Source: an uncultured Tessaracoccus sp.
GTDB taxonomy: Bacteria > Actinomycetota > Actinomycetes > Propionibacteriales > Propionibacteriaceae
NCBI RefSeq assembly: GCF_947286155.1
Contig: NZ_CAMYPD010000040.1
Span: 1 to 23,411 of the forward strand
DNA: 23,411 bases
Reading direction: 5' to 3'
In this document: piece after piece, positions 1-6,502 of the stretch
Layout of the letters: the number at the start of each line of letters is the position of its first letter
How positions within the stretch are numbered: position 1 is the first letter of the stretch
Notes under the pieces: model-generated
Databases searched by the model: none
Told to the model about the DNA's origin: nothing
Seen by the model: the letters and a program-made list of their open reading frames with translations, nothing else
Translations under genes and position numbers: made by a program

Positions 1-55
1 GCGCACCACACTGGCAGTGTGGGGGTCACGGGTTCGAGTCCCGTTAGCTCCACCA
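1..55 (+). tRNA. tRNA-Ala (anticodon GGC), 5' part cut off by window edge
   Basis: The 3' two-thirds of a tRNA gene can be folded directly. The anticodon stem is 6-10 with 18-22, around a 7-nt loop (11-17) whose anticodon GGC is at 13-15. A 5-nt variable loop follows, then a T stem at 28-32/40-44 with loop TTCGAGT, the acceptor 3' strand at 45-51, discriminator A at 52 and an encoded CCA at 53-55. Base 49 is the acceptor T70, consistent with the G3:U70 pair that identifies alanine tRNAs; the 5' partner lies outside the window. tRNA 3' ends are common tyrosine-integrase targets, and the defence and phage genes begin straight after it. I saw no second copy of the tRNA 3' end in the window. Confidence 0.93.
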
Positions 56-96
56 TTAGGACGCTCATTTTGATACAAAGATTCGAGTGCGATCTG

Positions 97-147
97 AACC
101 CCTCGGGTTACGTGTTTTGCCTAGTCAGGCGCGTAACCCGAGGGGTT
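97..147. repeat. Perfect 16-bp inverted repeat whose arms are themselves palindromic
   Basis: AACCCCTCGGGTTACG at 97-112 is the exact reverse complement of 132-147, with a 19-nt spacer. Each arm also contains a small hairpin of its own (AACCC-ctc-GGGTT and AACCC-gag-GGGTT), so the DNA could form one long stem or two short ones. It lies between the tRNA and the 3' end of hsdS, where a bidirectional terminator would be expected, but neither side has an adjacent run of T. An operator or integration-related role remains possible. Confidence 0.75.
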
Positions 148-246
148 CCGCGTGTTCTGGCTGGGTGCAGAGTGGTGGTTGGGGAGGCTCGGCTGTGGCT
201 GATTTGGGCATCTGACGTGCGTCCTGCTGGTCCGAGCGCCCGAGGG

Positions 247-319
247 CGTCAAAAAGTGCAGGCCACCGTCAAAAGGTATGGGTGGGCGTCAAAAAGTGTC
301 GGTGGTGCGTCACAAGGTT
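247..319. repeat. Four iteron-like direct repeats (CGTCAAAAAGTG) at 20-21 bp spacing
   Basis: CGTCAAAAAGTG occurs at 247-258 and 287-298, CGTCAAAAGGTA at 267-278 and CGTCACAAGGTT at 308-319. The start-to-start spacing is 20, 20 and 21 bp, about two helical turns, so a protein would meet every copy on the same DNA face. Such arrays occur as protein-binding iterons and at the multi-repeat ends of IS21-type insertion sequences. No transposase is present. The rest of 56-371 holds only the inverted repeat at 97-147 and no convincing gene. Confidence 0.7.
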
Positions 320-371
320 CCCCATCTCTGCAGTTACGAATGTGCCTCCACACTCGCTCATTACCTAGCGG

Positions 372-1622
372 TTATCTGATTGGAGAAGCAGCAAATGCAC
401 CCTGAAGAGCCTGCTGAACAACCAAGGCGCGCAAGCCGGTCAGTTCATCTCGCGATTTGACGGCTAAGGTCTCGATTCTATCGAGGTATTCCAAAGACGC
501 TTCAACGTGTTTGACGATTGCCTTTTGCGTATCGCGGGAGGGAATGTTCACAGGGATATCGTAAATCTTCTTCCCAGAGATCAGAGGTTGAGCACTTGAG
601 CTTGTGTTTATACGAAGATTGGTGTGTCCGAGAAGGAAATATAGAAAGCGCCTATCGATTTGGTTCTCATCAAAGCTTGCGACAAGTGCATTATCTGTCA
701 CCCAGCATTCTTCCAGGGACATGTGTACTGACCCGCAATAGAAGCCGACCCTCCCGATTGCGATTGTTCCTGCGGGGTAGCATGCTTGGTCATGGTATCC
801 GGTGATTCCGTTTCCACCGTAAACGGGCACGGTGCCAGATGAATTCATCTCTTTAGCGGTGAGGCCACAGCCGGATGAAACCCGTAGAATTTCGCCCAGC
901 GGAAGTGTCTCCCACTGTTGTTTGGGATCCCCACCGTGATCGGGTAGTCCGTGTCCCGCGAGGAGTGCTCGAACCAAGTCGAACCGTCGGTTTGGAAAGT
1001 CATCCAGGAAGGCATCAAGTCGTTGAATAGCGTCGTCGATCTTGGTGTGAGTTTGTTCAATGTAGACAGCAATAGCCTTCTGCTCGTCAATAGGCGGCAG
1101 CGGAACAGGTAGCTGAACGAAATCGGAGCTCTTGATTGAGGGCGAATTATCGCCCCGCATCCATTCAGTTGCTCTATTGACGAACGACGAACTAGAAAGC
1201 ATATGGAAGAGGTATCGCTGGTCGACAGCTTCTATTGGGCTACATACGTAGAATCCTGTGCTCGCGATGGCCTCGGAAAACTGCGCTTCCACGAATGCAA
1301 TGTTCATGAGGTATGGGCGAACCAGCGAGAAGAGAGTGTCTCCTGGCCTTACACCTCGTGAAGCACGACTTGGAGCCTTGATGGTTGCAATTTCTTTGGG
1401 TTTGGCGATGGTCTGGGTGTTGTTATCGATTGCGTCGATATCGATGTAGGTGAAGTAGTTTCCGCTAGGCTTTCGTGTTTCCATTGGGTTTAGGACAGTG
1501 CCCAGCCGAACCCATCTCCAATGCGTAGGAATCTCATAGGGCTGTTCGTCTTCTGGCACGAGTGCTGCTTCGGGGATGTTGTCGAAGTCTTCGATGAGAG
1601 GCAGCGTCTTTTTTCGGGCCAT
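372..1622 (-). CDS. hsdS: Type I restriction enzyme specificity subunit HsdS
   Basis: This is the DNA-recognition subunit of a type I restriction-modification complex (HsdR2M2S). The 416 residues show the standard two-half layout. Target-recognition domain 1 spans about 30-175 and ends in the conserved LPVPLPPIDEQKAIAVYIEQ helix (171-190). A helical spacer with the RFDLVRALLAG segment (213-223) follows. Target-recognition domain 2 spans about 236-360, with the matching IPVNIPSRDTQKAIVKHVE segment (356-374) and a C-terminal coiled coil. The ATG shares one base with the hsdM stop (TAATG), so translation is coupled. It is the last gene of the leftward operon. Length is normal and both recognition domains look intact, implying a bipartite target site whose sequence cannot be read from the protein. 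There is no second or inverted hsdS copy nearby, so no sign of shuffling. Confidence 0.95.
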   Translation of the reverse strand: MARKKTLPLIEDFDNIPEAALVPEDEQPYEIPTHWRWVRLGTVLNPMETRKPSGNYFTYIDIDAIDNNTQTIAKPKEIATIKAPSRASRGVRPGDTLFSLVRPYLMNIAFVEAQFSEAIASTGFYVCSPIEAVDQRYLFHMLSSSSFVNRATEWMRGDNSPSIKSSDFVQLPVPLPPIDEQKAIAVYIEQTHTKIDDAIQRLDAFLDDFPNRRFDLVRALLAGHGLPDHGGDPKQQWETLPLGEILRVSSGCGLTAKEMNSSGTVPVYGGNGITGYHDQACYPAGTIAIGRVGFYCGSVHMSLEECWVTDNALVASFDENQIDRRFLYFLLGHTNLRINTSSSAQPLISGKKIYDIPVNIPSRDTQKAIVKHVEASLEYLDRIETLAVKSRDELTGLRALVVQQALQGAFAASPIR

Positions 1623-3025
1623 TAGTTCTCCTTGCCGAGGTCGGCTGCCAGCGACCGCAGCAGGTCTACCGCTTCTTCGAGCAGGTCGGCTGCTTCGATG
1701 ACTTGTTCGGCGGGGTCGTAGGTTGTCCAGTCGATTTGTTCGTTCTCGGCACGCATGAGCCCAAGGTCGAGGGTGTCGTCCTTCTCACGAATCTCATCGC
1801 GCGTGAAATAGCTCCATCTCTCATCATCGATCGCGGCTCGGTCGGCGGCTGTGTAGGCAGCCTCGAAGCCAGCGAAATGGCTAGTCGTAAGGGGAGTCCG
1901 TTTGCCGAAGGAAGGCATACTGGTGCGCAGGTCGTAGAACCAGACGTCGTCCGTATTGCCCTTGTCGGTGTGGCCGCGTTCAAAGAACAACACGTTGGTC
2001 TTGACTCCTTGGGCATAGAAAATGCCGGTGGGTAGACGCAGTATGGTATGCAGGTTGCACTTGTCCATTAGGTCCTCACGGATCCGGCGTCCGTCGCCGT
2101 CGGCAAACAGCACGTTATCGGGCAGCACCACAGCGGCGCGTCCGCCTGACTTCAGCGAGCGATAGATGTGCTGCAAAAAGTTGAGCTGTTTGTTCGAAGT
2201 CGGGAACGTGAGGTCGTCGCGGGTTGCGCGCTCGCCGCCCTTCTTGGTTCCGAACGGTGGATTGGTGAGCACAACGTCATACCCTTTCAGGCTTTTGCCT
2301 AGCGGGGAGAGTGTGTCGCCAAGAATGATGGGCGCTTCGATACCGTGCAGCATGGCGTTCATAAGCGCGAGCCGGTGGGTGTCGTGGACTAGCTCCACCC
2401 CGGTGAACGCCTTCTTGACTTGGAATTCGGCTTGGTCGGCGTCCAGGTCAAAAAGATTGTCAGTGTTGGCTCGCACGTGCTCACTTGCAGCGATCATGAA
2501 TCCAAAGGTGCCGCACGCCGGGTCGTTGCACAGCTCTCCAGGCTGCGGATCGACCAGCCGCACCATGACGTCGATGAGGACGCGTGGGGTGAAGTATTGG
2601 CCTGCGCCGGATTTCTTCTCGTTAGCGTTCTTCTCAAGCAGTCCTTCGTAGAGGTTGCCGAGGCCTTCTTCGCGTGCGGAGTACCAGTCGAGGGCGTCGA
2701 TGGACTTGATGATTTTTTCGAGGTTCTTGGGTTCGTCGATGTTGGTGGACGATCCGGCGTAGATTTCTTGGACGCGCCCGGTGGCGTCTTCCCCAAGGTG
2801 TTGCAGCAGATCACGGTAGAAGCGTTTGAGTTCGATCCCAGACTTAGTACGTAGCTCGTCCCAGCGGTATTCGGCAGAGATCGAATCCTCAGTGCCGGTT
2901 TCTTTCGCCATCTTCAGGAAGAGGATGTAGGTCAGCTCCGTGACGTATTGGTGGTAGGTAATGCCGTCGTCGCGCAGCACGTTAGATAGGTTCCATAGCT
3001 TGGCGACGATTTCTTGATTGTTCAC
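1622..3025 (-). CDS. hsdM: Type I restriction-modification DNA methyltransferase subunit HsdM
   Basis: This N6-adenine methyltransferase subunit transfers a methyl group from S-adenosylmethionine to adenine in the site chosen by HsdS. The 467-aa protein begins with the helical HsdM_N bundle (about 5-115). It then has GQYFTPR (142-148), the SAM-binding motif I DPACGTFGF (168-176) and the catalytic motif IV NPPF (255-258). The third G of the common DPACGTGGF version is F here, a substitution I regard as tolerated rather than inactivating. The start is GTG, overlapping the hsdR stop as GTGA (3022-3025), and the stop overlaps the hsdS ATG. Length and motifs are those of a functional enzyme. Confidence 0.96.
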   Translation of the reverse strand: MNNQEIVAKLWNLSNVLRDDGITYHQYVTELTYILFLKMAKETGTEDSISAEYRWDELRTKSGIELKRFYRDLLQHLGEDATGRVQEIYAGSSTNIDEPKNLEKIIKSIDALDWYSAREEGLGNLYEGLLEKNANEKKSGAGQYFTPRVLIDVMVRLVDPQPGELCNDPACGTFGFMIAASEHVRANTDNLFDLDADQAEFQVKKAFTGVELVHDTHRLALMNAMLHGIEAPIILGDTLSPLGKSLKGYDVVLTNPPFGTKKGGERATRDDLTFPTSNKQLNFLQHIYRSLKSGGRAAVVLPDNVLFADGDGRRIREDLMDKCNLHTILRLPTGIFYAQGVKTNVLFFERGHTDKGNTDDVWFYDLRTSMPSFGKRTPLTTSHFAGFEAAYTAADRAAIDDERWSYFTRDEIREKDDTLDLGLMRAENEQIDWTTYDPAEQVIEAADLLEEAVDLLRSLAADLGKEN

Positions 3026-6000
3026 GCTGTCTGCTCCTCGTACATGTGGTCGTTCAGTTCGACGATGATGTCAGCGAATCGGCCACCGAAAACATAGTCG
3101 ACCCTTGGAAGTCCACCTTGCTGGCGGAAACGCGCATCAGTGTCGAAAGTGTCAGTGGAGATGATGAGTTCGTTCGCGAGGTAGGACTCGATGCGTGAAA
3201 TCCATCCGAGCTGCACTTTAGTGAACTTGTGTTCAGCCTTGAGCTTGTCGATGGCGCGTCGAACACGTTCCTCGTGGGTGAGTAGTGGGGAACCGATCGC
3301 GAAACGACGCACTAGGGAGATGATGTCGGCAGTGATCTCCTTGTCAGATACTTGCGACAGGGCAGAGGACAGTTTCTGCTCAGTAAAGCCTTCCCGATCC
3401 AACTCCAACTTCAGTGACTTTAGCTCGTCCCGGGTCAGATCAGAAGGGCGGGTACAGATGATGCGCAGCGCGGCGATCTCGTTGGTGTTGTTCTTGATGA
3501 ACGTCGAGAACTCCTCTAGGTAGTCCTTCGGCTCTTTCGCGTCCCCGAAGTCTCTGGTGTGCTCGAGCAGTTCGTCTGCTTCATTAGAGATCACCAGTCG
3601 GCGTGGCTCTCCGAATCGGGTGTTATCAAGGTAATCGAAGAGCGCGGAATGGGTTTGGATCCAAGCGGCCGCACGAGCTGGCGAAGCGTCCCGAAGCTCT
3701 TCGATGACCTGCGCGATGGAGCGTCCGCCAGCTAGGTCTTGGGTGTGTTCGGCTGTGTTCCCGCTGATCTTGTGGCGACGACGCTGCAGTTTGGCGACCA
3801 CCTGTTCGATTGCCGAGTTGAGCTTGTCATCGTCACCTGCTGCGAGCTCGATACCCTCGATGAGGTCCTTGAAGGTGGTGTTCGGGTTCGCCGCCAGTGG
3901 CTTCATTGTGGAGACTTTTTCGAGAGCGTCGTAGACACCGACCGGGTCGTAGATTTCGAAACGATCCTTCTCGATTTCGGGGCACAAACGGGTAGCGCGG
4001 CCAAGCATCTGCTCGAACAAGATGCGGGACTTGACGCGGCGCATAAACACCAACGTGGTGATAGCGGGCACGTCAATTCCGGTAGTGAGCAGATCGACGG
4101 TGACCACGATCGAGGGATATCGCTCATTCTTGAACCGTTTAATGGCTTCTTCAATTTTCTTCTTGTTGCCGCCAGCCACGGAGCCGGTAATCTTCATGAT
4201 TGCTTCTGGTTCGACGCCCTGGCCTGCGTAGATCTCCTTGAGAATGTTCACGATCAGGTCAGCGTGCGCATCGTCTACAGCATAGATCAGGGTCTTGCCG
4301 AAGAGTTCGGGCATGCTGGGGTCTAGATCACGGGCGATCTCTGCAAGCACGGTTCGGTTGAAGCTCTCGGTGATGACTGAACGGTTGAAATCCTCAACGT
4401 CAAAGGTGACCTCGTCGGCAAGCTCGGCACTGTTGGTGATTTCACCGGTGGAGGCGTCGTAGATCGGTAGGGTGTCACCTTTGGCGAAGTGAATGCCTTC
4501 GGTCGAAAGTTTAGTGGTGAGACGGTGTGGCGCGTCGTGATCGACTAAGTAGCCGTCCATCACAGCCTCACGGTAGGTGTAGGTGAACACGGGCTCACCA
4601 AAAATCTCGGTGGTGTGCAGCGCAGGCGTGGCGGTGAGCGCGATCTTCGTGGCGTCGAAGTAGTCGATCACCGAGCGATAAGCCGACTGATAGTCAGTCT
4701 GGTCCCGGTAGAGTGCCTCGTCGTCGGTCATTTCCTTGTCAAGCAGATAGCCACGGTGGGCTTCGTCGACAATGATCAAGTCGTAATCCGTGACAGCGGG
4801 CTTGATCACCTGCTCGCCCTCCTTGGACGGTTCTGGGTAGAACAGGCGCTTGACCATGCCCTGAACGGTCGAGACATGAACGCGGGTTTCCGGATCGACC
4901 CCTGACTCTTCGAGGCCCTTGATCGAGTACAACTCATCTAGCGTGAGCAGTTCCTCGAGTCGCACATCCTTGAACGTATCCATGGCTTGGGTGCCGAGCG
5001 CGGTGCGATCAACAAGGAACAGTATCCTGCGGAACCGATCGGTTTTGAGGAACCGATAAATCATACCAAGCACGGTGCGGGTCTTGCCCGTGCCCGTGGC
5101 CATCGCCAACAGTGCGTGGGTCTCGCCGTTTTTGATGACTTCCTCTGCCGCATGTATCGCGTCAACCTGATAGTCGCGCAGGCTCAACCCTGTGCTGGAC
5201 GTCAGCAGATCATCGCCCAGGTTATCGAGGGCTCGCTGGGCTGCCTTCTGATCTGCATCCAGCTTGTCGAGGAGGCCTTGAGGACTGGGCCAGCCCACCA
5301 GTGCCCGCGGAGTATTCAGTGGGTCACGCACATCGTGGAACCACACACCGGATTGCGTTTTGTACTGCTCAATGTAGGGGCGGCCATTCGTGGCGAACAG
5401 GAAGGGAACCTTGAATTCACCCCAACGCCCGAGCGTGTACTCGTCGTGCTCTGCCTTGATGAGCTTGCCGTAATCGGCCGCCTGATAGTCCAAGACCGAC
5501 GGAATCGCAGTGTGCTCAGCCTTCGCTTCGATTACACCAACGAGCCGCAACCCGACGAACAACGCGTAATCAGCCCGACCATGATTGCCAACTCTCGAGT
5601 TGGTTGGCCACTCCGCAATCGCCTGATTGACGCCCTCCCGGGGGCGGGCTCCAGAACGGTATCTCAGATGCTCTGTATCGGCATCCCAGCCAACCTGGCG
5701 CAACTGCTCATCAATGAGGAGCCGAGTTTCGGCCTCTGTCTTTGGACGCTGATTCGTGGCAGCAAGCGAGCGGCGAGAACGCTCCGCCTTCGAAACCTGC
5801 TGCGCGGCTTGAGCCGCCGACTCATCCCTCGTTGCGAGTGCCTCGGCCTCGCTCTCCAACACAACCGGCGGCTGAACCGGGGCAGCCTGCCTCGCGGGCA
5901 GCACATATTCGGTAACCGTGACATGCGGATCCCCGTAGGTGGCTGCAAACCACCATGCCAGCGAATGAACCATCGGCAAGAACCGCTGCACGTCAGCAGT

Positions 6001-6297
6001 CGTGCCCCAGTGCTCATGAGCGGCCTTGTTCCTCGCTTTACGAACCAGATGAAGAATGTCGACGACTTCGCGAGGGAGCAATCCCTCTCGGGCGAGCGTG
6101 TCGATACGCTTGACTGCCGTGTTCTCTCGAGGAGGATAAACGCGGTCATACTGATAGATCAGCTCAATGATGCTTTCACACAACAGACCAAGCTTCATCA
6201 TCGAGGTGTTCGGGTCCGTGTAGAGATACGTCTCTGCCAAGGTGCCGAGGTTCTCCAAGGAAGGAAAGTTGCTGTTGAGAAATCCGAAATTAGACAT
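3022..6297 (-). CDS. hsdR: Type I restriction endonuclease subunit HsdR (EcoEI-like)
   Basis: This is the motor and nuclease subunit that translocates unmodified DNA and cuts at a distance. From the ATG at 6297 it is 1091 aa; a GTG at 6306 would add three residues. I prefer 6297 because MSNFGFLNSNFP matches the usual start of this subfamily. Numbered from 6306: an N-terminal DUF4145-like helical domain (about 15-125) and a charged linker. A PD-(D/E)xK nuclease follows with D246 and E260-x-K262 in RLVGVIEAK. The helicase has Walker A ATGTGKT (403-409), DEAH (514-517), ALTATP (556-561) and LGRATR (768-773), with an EcoEI-type C-terminal region after it. The ATG lies inside the last codons of the XRE regulator gene (8-nt overlap), so the two are coupled. 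All catalytic motifs are present. Confidence 0.96.
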   Translation of the reverse strand: MSNFGFLNSNFPSLENLGTLAETYLYTDPNTSMMKLGLLCESIIELIYQYDRVYPPRENTAVKRIDTLAREGLLPREVVDILHLVRKARNKAAHEHWGTTADVQRFLPMVHSLAWWFAATYGDPHVTVTEYVLPARQAAPVQPPVVLESEAEALATRDESAAQAAQQVSKAERSRRSLAATNQRPKTEAETRLLIDEQLRQVGWDADTEHLRYRSGARPREGVNQAIAEWPTNSRVGNHGRADYALFVGLRLVGVIEAKAEHTAIPSVLDYQAADYGKLIKAEHDEYTLGRWGEFKVPFLFATNGRPYIEQYKTQSGVWFHDVRDPLNTPRALVGWPSPQGLLDKLDADQKAAQRALDNLGDDLLTSSTGLSLRDYQVDAIHAAEEVIKNGETHALLAMATGTGKTRTVLGMIYRFLKTDRFRRILFLVDRTALGTQAMDTFKDVRLEELLTLDELYSIKGLEESGVDPETRVHVSTVQGMVKRLFYPEPSKEGEQVIKPAVTDYDLIIVDEAHRGYLLDKEMTDDEALYRDQTDYQSAYRSVIDYFDATKIALTATPALHTTEIFGEPVFTYTYREAVMDGYLVDHDAPHRLTTKLSTEGIHFAKGDTLPIYDASTGEITNSAELADEVTFDVEDFNRSVITESFNRTVLAEIARDLDPSMPELFGKTLIYAVDDAHADLIVNILKEIYAGQGVEPEAIMKITGSVAGGNKKKIEEAIKRFKNERYPSIVVTVDLLTTGIDVPAITTLVFMRRVKSRILFEQMLGRATRLCPEIEKDRFEIYDPVGVYDALEKVSTMKPLAANPNTTFKDLIEGIELAAGDDDKLNSAIEQVVAKLQRRRHKISGNTAEHTQDLAGGRSIAQVIEELRDASPARAAAWIQTHSALFDYLDNTRFGEPRRLVISNEADELLEHTRDFGDAKEPKDYLEEFSTFIKNNTNEIAALRIICTRPSDLTRDELKSLKLELDREGFTEQKLSSALSQVSDKEITADIISLVRRFAIGSPLLTHEERVRRAIDKLKAEHKFTKVQLGWISRIESYLANELIISTDTFDTDARFRQQGGLPRVDYVFGGRFADIIVELNDHMYEEQTA

Positions 6298-6502
6298 TTT
6301 GAGCACCGTCCCGACTTGGTGTCGTTTCGCATATTTCGCTGATGGCCACGCCTAGGTCGTCGCAGGTACGCGCCAGAACATTTGTTGCGACGTATCCGTC
6401 TTTGCCGAGTTTGGCGATGGTGGCAGGGGAGAGCCCGGTGGCTAGGCGGAGGTCTTCTTTGGTCATGTCATGTTGTTTTTGTTGATGTGAATTGATCCTC
6501 AT
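6290..6502 (-). CDS. Small XRE/Cro-type helix-turn-helix regulator
   Basis: This is a 70-aa protein with a single helix-turn-helix: MTKEDLRLATGLSPATIAKL (13-32) followed by a second helical pair ending near ISEICE. It resembles the short Cro/CI-like regulators (about 65-75 aa) often found beside restriction loci. The first 12 residues (MRINSHQQKQHD) diverge from the usual N-terminus of that family, so the first helix may be altered. The ATG overlaps the stop of the upstream ATPase gene as ATGA (6499-6502), and GAGG lies just before it. A much longer upstream extension in this frame is rich in His, Pro and Arg and is a shadow of the ATPase gene. Its place between a candidate toxic nuclease and hsdR suggests that it regulates the operon; that is inference. 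Confidence 0.8.
   Translation of the reverse strand: MRINSHQQKQHDMTKEDLRLATGLSPATIAKLGKDGYVATNVLARTCDDLGVAISEICETTPSRDGAQNV

Noticed and set aside
247..319. CRISPR array from the regularly spaced repeats
   Set aside because: The units are only 12 bp with 8-9 bp gaps and diverge from each other; no cas genes are nearby.
19..405. 128-aa plus-strand frame from the tRNA into the hsdS 3' end
   Set aside because: It begins inside the tRNA, crosses the inverted repeat and direct repeats, and has no ribosome site or protein-like pattern.
4987..6342. 451-aa open frame on the plus strand opposite hsdR
   Set aside because: It is fully antisense to a clear HsdR with all motifs; the translation has no domain and is Arg-rich, typical of a shadow frame in GC-rich DNA.
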